64,000 nt of DNA from Thinopyrum elongatum (Eukaryota; Streptophyta; Magnoliopsida; Poales; Poaceae), in NCBI GenBank assembly GCA_011799875.1, contig CM022303.1:191753700-191817699 (forward strand), read 5' to 3'. Position numbers and translations under genes: made by a program. A model generated the notes under the pieces. It was given only the letters and a program-made list of their open reading frames with translations, had not been told where the DNA came from and ran no database searches. How positions within the stretch are numbered: the first letter of the stretch is position 1; every line of letters starts with the position of its first letter. This document shows, in pieces, positions 36,094 to 46,929 of the stretch.

Positions 36094-37595
36094 TGAAAGT
36101 GCGTTATATCGACTAGAGGGGGGTGAATAGGTGATTTTTACAAATTCGTCACTGAGGATTTTCACGGTGAGGAAATTCCTAAGTAACGAACTACTTAGCA
36201 GCGGAATAAGTACTCAGATGCAAACATAACATGGCATAAGTACAGTCATCATGATGAAATGAAATAGGCACAGAGTACAGGTAGCGTGATACACAGGATA
36301 AGTAGGCTGAAGACTATGTGACTGAAGAAATAGGATTGAGGAAATTGAGAAAGTCTTTAGTCAAAGTCTTCACACAGTAATGATCAAGTAAATCAACACA
36401 TGAATGAGGAAATGAAAGGGGTTGAGGAAATAGAACCAGTAGCTCGGTGAAGACAATGATTTGGTAGACCAGTTCCAACTGCTGTGACAGTTGTACATCT
36501 GGTTAGAGCGGCTAGGTATTTAAACCTGAGGACACACAGTCCCGAACAAACAGTCCTCACCGTATTCTCCTTGAGCTAAGGTCACACAGACCTCGCCCAA
36601 TCACTCGTGGTAAGTCTTCAGGTGACTTCCAAACCTTCACAGAGTCGGTCACTCGGCGATCCACAATTCCTCTTCGATGCTCTAGACCATGACGCCTAAC
36701 CGTCTCGAGGATGCACAGTCCTCAAAGGTAACAAGCGTCGGTTCCACACAGGAATAATCTCTTCAGTGATGCTCAATCACTTTGGGTTTGTAGGTGTTTG
36801 GGTTTTTGGGTTTTTCCTCACTTGATGATTTTCGCTCAAAGTCCTCGGAGGATGGGATGCTCTAAATGACAAGTGTCAATCTATCTCTTGGAGCAGCCAA
36901 CCAACTAGTGGTTGAAGGGGGCAGCTATTTATAGCCTAGGGAGCAGCCCGACATGATCAGACATAAATGCCCTTCAATGATATGACCGTTAGGTGGGTAG
37001 GATATTTGGACAGCTGGCGCGTAGCACAGCAACGGTCGGAAATTTGAGTATCAAATTCCTCAAGGCTATCATGTTCCTCACTTGTAGGCAATCCGCACTG
37101 GAAAATTCCTAACTCCTCAGTTAGAACAAATTCCTCAGAGAACAGAAGAACTTCATCTCTGTCACTGAAGAAATTGACTGAACTGTATGAGATTTCCAAT
37201 GGCTTCACTCGAAAGGATTGGGTAGGTGTAGGATTTTGAGATGAGCATCACTTGGAAACTTTTCCTTAGTTTTACCTCGACCCCCTTTAACAGTACGGTG
37301 TTTCCTATGACTCAAGAAGAAGAAAATGAAACTACGAAATCAAAAGTCTTCACGCTTCATAATCCTCGCATGAATATCAAGTCTTCAGGGTCACACCAAT
37401 TTCTTCACTTTCAAGGTCTTCAAGAAAACCAAAGTCTTCAACTGAAGACATTCATTTTTAGGGGTCGACTTTCATCGTAAATATCAAACTCCTCATAGAC
37501 TTATAGAACCTGTTTACACTCACAAACGCATTAGTCCCTTAACCTATAAGTCTTCAATACACCAAAATCACTAAGGGGCACTAGATGCACTGACA
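36094..37595 (-). repeat. Sirevirus LTR C (5' LTR of copy B)
   Basis: 1502 bases from TGAAAGTGCG to CACTGACA, directly followed by the GCCAC duplication. It contains a small extra repeat GGGTTTTT near 36800. It holds a TATA box at 36925-36934. Confidence 0.92.
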
Positions 37596-37600
37596 GCCAC
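37596..37600. repeat. Target site duplication GCCAC, right copy
   Basis: Matches 10836-10840 exactly and follows the TG...CA end of LTR C. Confidence 0.9.
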
Positions 37601-40600
37601 CTACCTTATCAGGGTAGCGTGCACAAATAACCTTCCCTCGTCGGAGGCACCGGCGAGAGGCATGACAATAGACCGCATTAGGGCCTTCCCATACAGGCAA
37701 GTGTGGCTGCACTGGTCAGCTCGACTTGATGGCACTATGACTCAGCCAACAGGTGTTCAAGTTCAATTAATATCCGGTTAAACTTGAAGAGTAATGAGCC
37801 GAGCCATAATAACAATAGACATGAGGCATGACAATAGACATGAGGCATATGAACATGATATCAACATGAGCATGTAGGGAAAGCATAACCATATGAATAT
37901 CAACAACAAATCATTCTTCTACTAGATGCAATAGAAGATGGCATAACGATGATCAAGTATCTCACAGGTACTTTCATAACAGATGATAATAAAGTAGTGA
38001 AGAACATTACTATCACCAGCATGTACTACTACCAAGCATGACATATGAAAATAATTCTAGCAAGTAGTACATAATAACAAAGTGCATAAGAACATATCAT
38101 GATGATGAGCATGGATTCACACGCATAACCGAAAAGTAATAGCAGTATTAAACGAGAAAACATTTATTAAATATTCAAGTAGAAAACCATGGCTACTGCA
38201 AGGCCATCATGCAAGTGTCTGTCGTGGCTTGCCTGGGAATGAAGAATACTCCGGCAAGAAGTGCGATCAAGTCACGGAAAGATTTGCCGGAAATACTTCT
38301 CTCTCGAAGGGGGCTGATTAAAGGCAAGGGCATAATGGTCATTTCTGGTATGAGAATACATAGTGAAAAGCATACCAACATAACGGGCTCGACGAGACGA
38401 AGACGTGGGCTTTGGAATTACCTGATTCAGAGTTACGGTCGCGAAGATACAGAAGGTTTAACACCAGGGACCAATCTGTAAAAAGAATAGTCACAAATAG
38501 GTCCTTGGTGGTTTAAAAAGAAAGCGCCTTTCTGAAAAATACGCTTCTCATAATAGAAAACGTATTTGAGCCCGAAGAAGCACCAGAGTACGCTTTCAGA
38601 ACAGGAAAACATATTCCGTAGAAGTACGCCTCCACTTACCACGTCAGTGGGGCCGGCTGGGTCCACGCGTGAGCGACTGACAGGCGGGTCCCACTCCTCT
38701 TCTCTTTCCTCCCGCATCGTCTTCTTCTTCCTCCCGATAAAAAGCAGAGGAGGGGCAGGGGAGGGGCGATCGGCGTCGGCCCCCGGCGGCTCCGGCGGAC
38801 TCCGGCCAGGGCGAGGCCGCCAGCGGGACCAGAGAGAAGCGCCGCACTCGCCTAGACCGGTTGGGGACGCTAAGGAGGACCGGGGATGCGGCGGCTTGGA
38901 GGTTCTGGCCGGGTGCGCGCCAACGCCCACCAGCAACACAAGCAGTCTCTGGCTGAGGTGAGGGTACTGGAGGCTTCGGGAAGGTGTGCCGCGTCCAACC
39001 AGAGGTAGAGCAAGCGCCGGGGATGGTCAGAATGGCAACGGCTAGGAGCGCCTGAGGACAAGGCCGTCAGCCATGATCGGGCATGCAGCCAAGGGGACTC
39101 CGGCAATGAACGGGGAGAAGGGGGAGGTTCGCCGGGGCTTTGGGAGGCTAATGGTGGTGGACAGAATAAGGGAGGAGGCCGGGCTTGCTCCAATTAAGTA
39201 GGAGGCCGAGGGCGGACACGACTGCCATGGGCGAGGTGAGGTGGCTCAGGAGCTCGGGTAGGGGAATGGAGAGGGCGCGAGGTGCGGAGGACCACGAGGA
39301 TGCTATATATAGGCCCGGGGAGGGCTCGGGAGCGCTCGAGAAGCCTCGGCCAACCGAACAAGGGGGAAGCAGAGAGCTTTGCGTCACGGGCATGGCCGAT
39401 GTGACTCGACGACGGTGAGACAGGGAAGCATCGGCACGGTCACGAGGGAGCTCCAGGACACGAAGAAATCTTGAGAAGCAGAGGAAACCGACGGGAACAG
39501 GGGCTCCACTTGCCAGAGCGCGCTCTCAGGCATGACAGACCCGTGATCACCGCGTGAACAGGTGCACGTGATGCACGCTTATCGGCCTAATCATGTTAGG
39601 TAGAGAGGTCATTCAACGGAGAGAGCCAAGGAAGAAGGAAACGAGCATAGTGAAGCTTGAGGTGACCACAGCTTGCTGGCAACCACAGGAACAGCAAGGT
39701 GTTTGATGTGAGCTAAGAGAGATTGAGCAGGAGCTAGACTCTGATCTTTGGCTGAGAGTGGTCACACACTAAGATGATCATCACTGCAAAATTGCAGCTC
39801 ATTTAGACAAGTATAAGAGGCACTTGCTGTACAATCCACCACACTGTACAGAAATGAAGAAATGGAAGTGTCACTCATATAGGCAATTAGATTGAGCTGA
39901 ATTTTTTTGGAGATGAGTTATATAAGCATATGAAGCTACTGTAAAAGTTTCCTACCATTTGGAAATACCAAAATGGTACTTGCTTCACAATGCAGCTCTC
40001 TGGACAGAATTCTGGGGAAAATATAGAGAGCAAATGGCTAGATGAAATGATCCCAAATTTGGTGGAGAGATGTTATATGAGTAGGAGCATGTCCTGGTAA
40101 ATTTTCAGCAATAATGAAGAAATATAAAATATAGTTGCTTCACAACCTGAAAATTTGACCAAAAACCAAGATTCGATGGTGAGCTCACATAGAGTGATTA
40201 CATGAGCTCAAATTTGGAGGAGAGTCATGATTTGGGTATACGAAGGACCTTGCGAAATTTCAATTCATTTGGATATGCCTAGCTTATACTTCCTTCACAA
40301 GGCCTCTATTTGAACAGAAACTTTGAAAAATTTCTCAGGGAGATTCACTAAGCAAATGAAGTTGAAATTTGGCATAAGGCAATGATATGAATAGGAAAGA
40401 GTGCCCAAAAAATTTGGGGGCAAACAAGCAAAGATGAATAGCACTTCCTTCTCAAAAAGCCACTTAGGGCAAAATACGAAAAGGAATATTTGTGAATTAT
40501 TTTTGAACAAGGCAAGGAATAACTTTGACATATCTCTGAAAGATATGTCCCAAAGAATTTATGAGAATTTTGTGGGAGTCAAAAACATGACATAAAGGTA

Positions 40601-40860
40601 GGTTGCTTCACAACCTAGGACATGAAGGATTATTCCTTTAATAGAAAAAAGGAATGTTCCCAATAAAAAGAATATTGGGATTGGGCTATGATGAAAATGA
40701 CATGATCTTGGGATGGAATTGAGGATGACAAGCCACTTGGGAGCTTGAGAAGTAGAGATCTTCCCAAGTTTCCAGACAACATAGCAATAGAAAAGCAAAG
40801 CAAAGCAATAATCCAAAGAAAATCAAAAGAAAAAGAAAAAGCCAAAATCCAGGGTGTTAC
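37601..40860 (-). mobile_element. Right part of the long Gypsy-type LTR
   Basis: On the minus strand it starts TGTAACACCC at 40860. TATATATA lies at 39304-39311, followed by a GC-rich leader region (39300-38600) and then AT-rich sequence. The GC-rich ORFs around 38430-39420 exist on both strands, have no recognisable domain, and are best read as transcribed LTR sequence. Together with 10125-10835 it makes about 4 kb. No partner LTR is in the window, so it may be a solo LTR or part of an element disrupted by the Gypsy/Tat insertion. Confidence 0.6.
39304..39311 (-). promoter_or_regulatory. TATA box of the long LTR
   Basis: TATATATA on both strands. In the minus orientation it is about 1.55 kb inside the LTR, followed by GC-rich leader sequence. 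Confidence 0.5.
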
Positions 40861-41310
40861 ATTTCGCCGTCGGCGACGGCGACCGCATCTACACAAAGCA
40901 TCCACCCTTCCCCCGGCGGACGTGATCCGCCCGGATGTGTGACTAGAGATGTGGCCACAGTCGTTTTGTGCGAGAGAGTGTGAAGAGAGCAACCCCAGCA
41001 AGCAACCGTGTAGGCTCCTGGCTATGTATATAGTGGAGCGGTTTCTTTTTCTCTCCATATGAACCTATTTATATTGCTTACGTGCCACTGAAGTAAAAAA
41101 CTTTATTTATAAATAACGCAGCACTGTTCATGCGTGGTTCCCGACCCTCCATTAAGTGAGTAACTACTACTAGACGCGTCAAATTATCACGTGGGCTGCA
41201 TCATCGTATAGAAATGAGCTCCACCGTGTCACGTGTGTGGTTGGGGAAGACGCAAAGAGTGCTACATGCGTGGGTGCGTGCACCTCTTCTCTTCGAGCAT
41301 GGTTATTAAA
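40861..41310 (-). promoter_or_regulatory. Promoter and 5' leader remnant of an unknown gene
   Basis: Read on the minus strand there is a TATA-like CTATATACATAG near 41022-41033. A CT-rich leader (CTCTCTTCACACTCTCTCGC) and then an ATG and GC-rich codons follow just before the LTR start at 40860. It resembles, in order and wording, 53560-54000, for example GCAACCCCAGCAAGCAA against AACAACCCTAGCAAGCAA. The long LTR seems to have inserted at its 5' exon. Confidence 0.35.
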
Positions 41311-42062
41311 AGTATAGCCAACTACTCTACCATGCGGTTATTATATGGGCAAAGAGTATAGGCAGTAATAATGACTAATGAGCCATCAAATCATGAGGCC
41401 CACCTTTCTCTATGTTTGACCAAGGAAGCAGCCATCATTTCACTCCTCGTTGAGAAATCCATCCGCTACTACCTTCGCAAATAAATAAAAATCCGCTGCT
41501 ACCTCCGCAACATGGTGAATAATATAGCCATGTCAATCACGACGTAGAAATATCATTCACTGATACAATAGGGTTGGCTCTAAGGCTGGTGATTTTTTTT
41601 ACTTTTTCTCTTTCACTTTTTGTCTCATTTACTCATTTTACATAGGTGCACGTGTAGAGGATGGCTATTCCTTTTGATGGGACTTCTTCATGGGGTTTAA
41701 GACTAAGCAGCTCCGAATATTATTCTCACTGCCCACCACTCTGAATCGTGCCATCTATGATACTCCCATTGCAACAATGAGGTCCACTAGATCTAGCACG
41801 TCCTGTAAGAAGAGACTGTCACGCAAAACATACATTCTTGTTGCCTTCTTCCTCATACAGTATGTACTACTAGTAGTAGCACTACTCGTTCTCCTATAAA
41901 CCTTGCGCTTGGCATCTCAAAAATATTAACCTTGCGCTTGGCTCTTCGTCTCTTCGGGAAGTCAAGCAATGATGGTTCTACAGTATATGGTTCTGGCTAT
42001 CTGACATCGAATGAATTGCTGCACATCCACCATGTGGGCGAGGGGCGAGGGAGAGTGCGTAC
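41311..42062. other. AT-rich intergenic DNA, no gene seen
   Basis: It begins with GAGCATGGTTATTAAAAGTATAGCC-like sequence (41299 onward), related to the MITE end at 53545. No closed element or convincing ORF is found. Confidence 0.4.
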
Positions 42063-42064
42063 TA

Positions 42065-42263
42065 CTACGTCCGTTTCAATATGGACTACATATGGAGCAA
42101 AATGAGTGAATCTACACTCTAAAATACATCTATATACATCAGTATTTGGAGTATGTACTAGTAGTTCATATTGAAATCTGCTAAAAGACATATATTTCAA
42201 ACAATATGATAATCTCTCTAACCAAGGTAGGGACGAGGAGTATACGTCTAACGGAGGGAGTAG
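42065..42263. mobile_element. Stowaway-type MITE
   Basis: About 199 bases with inverted ends CTACGTCCGTTT and AACGGAGGGAGTAG, flanked by TA on both sides (42063-42064 and 42264-42265). This is the standard Tc1/mariner MITE signature of Triticeae. Confidence 0.85.
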
Positions 42264-42269
42264 TAAAAA

Positions 42270-42480
42270 TTTCTCCTTGTCCTGTGAGCCACCGCGTGCG
42301 TGGGCGGGGGAGCGAGGCATAGTAAGCAAGCTTCTCCTCGTCCTGCGAGCCACCGCGCGCGTGGGCGAGGGAGCCGGCGTAGGCATAGTAAGCAAGCTTC
42401 TCCTCGTCCTGCAACTCTGCGAGCCACCGCGCCTGTGGGCGGGGGAGAGGGCGTACTAAGCAAGCTTCTCCTCATTCTAC
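42270..42480. repeat. GC-rich minisatellite, three units
   Basis: The phrase AAGCTTCTCCTCGTCCTGCG followed by AGCCACCGCGC and GTGGGCGGGGGAG recurs three times with units of about 65-80 bases. The short ORFs across it are by-products of the repeat. Confidence 0.8.
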
Positions 42481-42510
42481 GAGTTGACGGGACACATCAA
42501 AAGTAGTACA

Positions 42511-42879
42511 AAGCATCTCTAGTGTATAGAGCCTTGCCTCTAAGGTAGGCCCCACATGGTTTGCCTCTTATCAAATGAAAAAACCACAATGTATAGAGAC
42601 TCTAACCAGCCTCTAAGGTGGGCCCTAGCAGAAATTAAAAAAGTATTGATTAGCACCACATTTGTCCAATCAGTAATATTTCTCTTGTACTTTCTTATAC
42701 TTCCTAAGGATAACAAGTGGGACCAGATGGATTGTTAAATTGTTAGAGGTAGCCTCTAAGGTTAGACGCGATGCTAGCCAATTTTTTATTAGAGGCAGTT
42801 CATGCAATGTATAGAGGCTGCCTCTAAGAGGAGAGAGAGGGCTTAGAGGCAACAAAAAGCATACATTGTGGATGCCCTA
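42511..42879. mobile_element. MITE-like element with GCATC ends
   Basis: The left end AGCATCTCTAGTGTATAGAG matches, in inverted form, the right end ATACATTGTGGATGCCC. Inside, GCCTCTAAGG-type words recur in both orientations. The length is about 370 bases. The superfamily is not clear from the flanks. Confidence 0.6.
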
Positions 42880-42887
42880 AGTGCCTA

Positions 42888-43012
42888 CTTTCCGGTCTAT
42901 ATGACTCAATTTGAAATCTCCCTAGCCATAATAGATGCTGAGTGGTGGAATAAATTTGTTACTTCCATAGTTCGCAAAAGTACTGAGCATGTGAGATGGT
43001 CAACGGAGGGAG
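42888..43012. mobile_element. Diverged Stowaway-type MITE
   Basis: The right end reads CAACGGAGGGAG followed by TA (43013-43014). The left end CTTTCCGGTC is preceded by TA (42886-42887). It is short (125 bases) and diverged. Confidence 0.55.
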
Positions 43013-43014
43013 TA

Positions 43015-44169
43015 CGATACCATTAGTACTACAAATCTTTTGGAAGGGTTGTAGTAGTCCCTTCCATTCACATGTTCACATTTCAAGCTTCAATAAAAAT
43101 GTTGCATGCAAGGATTAAGAGAAAACTCAGCAATGCATGTACTCACTCAATCCATATAGGGTCTAAAATGCGTTTTTGAGGCTAACTTTGACCACATGTT
43201 AGAGCAATAATATGACATGCAACTTACACAAATCATACCATCAAATTCATACGTGGTCATTGTACTGCTAACACATGCATCCCTTGCAATTAGTACGTAC
43301 ATGATACAGTAGTAAACACTTACTATCTAGTAGTACTAGTTCATTCATTGGTTTAGATTTGGAATTGAGGCCCATAAACTGGAAGGCAGGGAATATTATT
43401 TTCTGGAACCATGCCCATACGGCCATACTTGATGTTTCGGAGAAGGGTTATATGCCTTGCTGCAATAGTACCGTCCAATCTTCACGTGTGGTGTTTTTCT
43501 TGGAAAATTATTATGAGGATTCTACGATGTGTGAAATGATGTGTTGTTCATGCGTCCAGCTTACTATTGGAAAGGTACGGCTTTGAGATGTGACTGCTCA
43601 TTAGTAGTATTCCTTGCGGTTGTGCAGTCATAATGTGGTGCATGGCACGTGGACCCGGATGCTGGACGTCCCACATGTCGAGGAAAGGAAGTTCTGTGCT
43701 CCTAGAATGGTTTCTCGCAATGCTATCGACCTTTCAACATTTGTTTATATATACTGTGCTAGTAAATGTAATTTCTCAGTGAGATAAAATTATGCTACTA
43801 CAATGCTACGAAGCTTTCAGCTTTTCTTTCATGTGTCTTGCCTTGAAGGTTTTCTTGTTACAACATTCCAACAAATACAAAGTAAACAACATGCATGCTA
43901 ACGCATATCAATGATTCACATATCAGACCCAATATTTACTTCACAACTTAAGACAAAGTTGTGAGAAGGTGTACAAATAAAGAAAAAAATGATCGATCAG
44001 GTCCCTAAGCATGCTTTCATTTCTTGGCCACAATGGACATGTTGGTAGCCATTTTCACGCGGCTCGTTGATGCCCGCCATGACATGTAGCAGTTGGATGG
44101 ATGCACTATCCCATCATTTTGTGCAGTTGCACTAAAATGGAGCTGAGCATCCCTGTTGACAAGGATATT
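43015..44169. other. Intergenic DNA, no gene seen
   Basis: Mixed AT-rich sequence. A further degraded Stowaway-like start (ACTCAATCCATATAGGG) lies near 43146. ORFs are short and unsupported. Confidence 0.4.
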
Positions 44170-44515
44170 TGAAAGTGCAACTAATCCCCAGGTGGTTTTG
44201 GTAATTTATAACAACATATAGCTCATTGAACTAATAACATTTCAAGTTTAATATTTCAGAAAGTTCAATGAATGGCATGGCATGGACCAGATATGTGGAC
44301 CCCTCAAAATGCTAAAGACACATATTGGCAAAAGCTCAAGACTCTTCATTTCATTTTTAGTGATCCAAGATCACATTGAGTCCATAGGAAAGCCAATACT
44401 ATTAAAAGGGGATGAGGTGTTGCTTAATGGCTTGCTTGCTCAAATGCTTAGTGATATTGCTCCAAATCCCTCAACCACTTTCTCATTCCAAATATGTCAA
44501 AACCCTAAACTCCAA

Positions 44516-44905
44516 CTCGGCCCCACCGATTCATCCTATCCGAGGCCACCGAGTTCATATGACATAGCCACTGCCAGAAACCCTAACAGTTCGGTCACAC
44601 CGATACGGATCTCGGTCTCACCGAGATGGCCTTGCCAACTCTCTGTTACCTATTGCAGTTATTTCGGTCTTACTAAAATAGCGATCGGTCTCACCGAGAT
44701 GGCTTGACCAACTCTCTGTTGCCCTATTGCTTCACTTCGGTCTCACCGAGTTGATGCAATCGGCGCCACCGAGATGAGGTTTGCCCTAAGCCCTAGCACA
44801 TCGGTCGCACCGAGTTGTTCCAGTTGTTCCCACCGAGATTCCTAACGTTCACATTTTGAACTAAATCGGTGTCACCGAGTTCATCTATTCGGTCTGACCG
44901 AGTTG
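44516..44905 (+). promoter_or_regulatory. Cluster of short inverted motifs in Copia U3
   Basis: About twelve copies of a pseudo-palindrome of the form TCGGTnnnACCGA, e.g. ATCTCGGTCTCACCGAGAT at 44609-44627. They end a few tens of bases upstream of the TATA box. Confidence 0.6.
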
Positions 44906-44942
44906 GGTCAAATGTGTGTAACAGTTGGATTTTGTGTGGAGG

Positions 44943-44951
44943 CTATATATA
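44943..44951 (+). promoter_or_regulatory. TATA box of Copia LTR
   Basis: CTATATATA within GGCTATATATACCCC, followed by a CT-rich start region. Confidence 0.65.
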
Positions 44952-45750
44952 CCCCTCCACCCCATCTCCATATGTGAGAGAGCCATCAGAACGTGCCTAC
45001 ACTTCCAGCATACATTTTCTGAGAGAGAACCACCTACTCATGTGTTGAGATCAAGATATACCAATCCTACCACAAGAATCTTGATTTCTAGCCTTCCCCA
45101 AGTTGCTTTCCACTCAAATCATCTTTCCACCATATCCAAATCTGTGAGAGAGAGTTGAGTGTTGGGGAGACTATCATTTGAAGCACAGGAGCAAGGAGTT
45201 CATCATCAACACAACATCTTTTACCTTTTGGAGAGTGGTGTCTCCTAGATTGGCTAGGTGTCGCTTGGGAGCCTCCGTCAAGTTATGGAGTTGAACCAAG
45301 AAGTTTGTAAGGGCAAGGAGATCACCTACTTCGTGAAGATCTACCCAAGTGAGGCAAGTCCTTTGTGGGTGATGGCCATGGTGAGATAGACAAGGTTGCT
45401 TCTTTGCGGACCCTTCGTGGGTGGAGCCCTCCGTGGACTCGCGCAACTGTTACCCTTCGTGGGTTGAAGTCTCCATCAACATGGATGTACAATAGCACAC
45501 CTATCGGAACCACACCAAAAATCTCCGTGTCTTCATTGAGTTTGCACTCTCCAAACCCTTCCCTTTACCTTCATATGCAATGTTTTACTTTTCGCTGCTA
45601 CACTCTTAGAATTGCATGTGTAGATTGATTGCTTGACTTGTGCTAGTTGCTAAAATCTGCCCACAACTAAAATTGGGAAAATGTTAGATTTTTATTTGGT
45701 CAAGTAGTCTAATCACCCCCCCCCTTTAGACCTACTTTCGATCCTACTAG

Positions 45751-45762
45751 TGGTATCAGAGC
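45751..45762 (+). other. Primer binding site of the plus-strand Copia element
   Basis: TGGTATCAGAGC, complementary to initiator tRNA-Met. Confidence 0.88.
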
Positions 45763-45832
45763 TTTGGTCTCCATTTGCCTTGATTTCCATAGCTTTGGTG
45801 ATCATAGCCTTGGTTTCACAACCTAGGAGAGT

Positions 45833-46416
45833 ATGGCGTCTAGCGACGGAACTTACCACCATAGAGGTCCTTATTTTGATGGTACTAATTTTGCTAGTTG
45901 GAAGCATAAGATGAAAATGCATATTCTTGGTCAGAACCCCGCCATTTAGGCTATTGTGCGTATTGGCTTGCAAGGTGATTTCTTCGAGGATGGAAAAGAA
46001 CCGGATCATGAAGCATCCGCAGAAGAAATGAAGATGTTGCAATACAATGCTCAAGCTTGTGATATTCTCTTCAATGGATTGTGCCCCGAAGAATTCAACA
46101 AAATCAGCCACCTTGAGAATGCAAAGGAAATTTGGGATAGTTTGGTTGATATGCACGAAGGTACCGAGTCCGTCAAGGAATCCAAATTGGACGTGCTTCA
46201 AAGTCAACTTGACAAGTTCAAGATGAAGGATGGTGAAGGAGTCGCTGAGATGTACTCTAGGCTTGCTCTCATCACAAATGAGATTGCCGGCTTAGGAAGC
46301 GAAGAGATGATCAACAAATTCATCATCAAGGAGATCCTAAGAGCCTTGGATGGAAATATGATACCGTGTCCACCTTGATCCAAATGATGCCCAATTACAA
46401 AGATCTCAAGCCCGCG
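45833..46416 (+). pseudogene. Copia gag, truncated
   Basis: The ATG at 45833 gives MASSDGTYHHRGPYFDG and a Copia gag domain (NAKEIWDSLVDMHEGTES, SRLALITNEIAGLGSEE). A TAG at 45947-45949 replaces what is normally Trp in such proteins. A frameshift near 46355 moves the end of the domain into another frame. The gene is cut at 46416 by the CACTA-like element, and the rest of the retrotransposon is not found downstream. Confidence 0.85.
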
Positions 46417-46929
46417 CACTTAAAAAAAAAGACACATCCGTGACATTTTGGGCCGAACGAAAAAAAATTCTGTCATGCTTATGAAACTTCTATGATGATA
46501 ATTGTGACAAAACCCGATATCATCATAGATGTGGTGGGCTCCTACTTCTATGACAAAAAATCATGATAGAAAATGCGCTTTTCGTCCTGGGCGGGCCGGA
46601 GACGCAGCTGCATGACATTCTTTGGGCCGTCCATGACGGAAAAAACTGTGGTAGAAGCGAGGTGAGGAAAATTTCGGGGAGTTCCCAGTTATGGTTGGTG
46701 GTCGGGGCCAAGCGATGCACGGAGGTTTGCGCATTTCTCTCGTACACTACGTGCGTCTGTGCGAGGCATTGGGCTCTAACTGAACCCGAGCGAGGCGTTC
46801 GCTTACTGAACCCGAGCGATTGCACTGGCTACGTGTTACTAAACCCGAGCGATTTGCATTGCCGGGCTGTTAACTGAACCCGATCGAGCAATTCCTTCGC
46901 TACTGCTGCTAACTGAAGCCGATCGAACC

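Larger units (their letters stand above)
10841..37595 (-). mobile_element. Tandem Sirevirus (Maximus-like Copia), LTR-internal-LTR-internal-LTR
   Basis: There are three full LTRs (10841-12331, 23103-24585, 36094-37595) and two internal regions (12332-23102 and 24586-36093), all in minus orientation. One 5-base duplication (GCCAC) flanks the whole. Gene order on the minus strand is gag, pol (IN-RT-RNaseH, i.e. Copia) and then an env-like gene. The primer site is complementary to initiator tRNA-Met (TGGTATCAGAGC). A large gag and an env-like ORF after pol are known marks of the Sirevirus lineage, represented in Triticeae by Maximus. Both internal copies are disabled. Confidence 0.92.
44170..45748 (+). 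repeat. Copia (Sirevirus-type) 5' LTR
   Basis: It starts TGAAAGTGCAACTAATCC and ends close to TTTCGATCCTACTA, two bases before an initiator-tRNA-Met primer site. A TATA box is at 44943-44951. The U3 region carries about twelve CGGT...ACCG inverted motifs. The plus orientation is opposite to the tandem Sirevirus, and the sequence is a different family. Confidence 0.82.

Noticed and set aside
38433..39418. GC-rich ORFs on both strands
   Set aside because: They lie in the transcribed part of a long LTR, have no domain and overlap one another on both strands.
45174..45628. Short ORFs on both strands within the Copia LTR
   Set aside because: They lie in the R/U5 part of the LTR and match no protein family.
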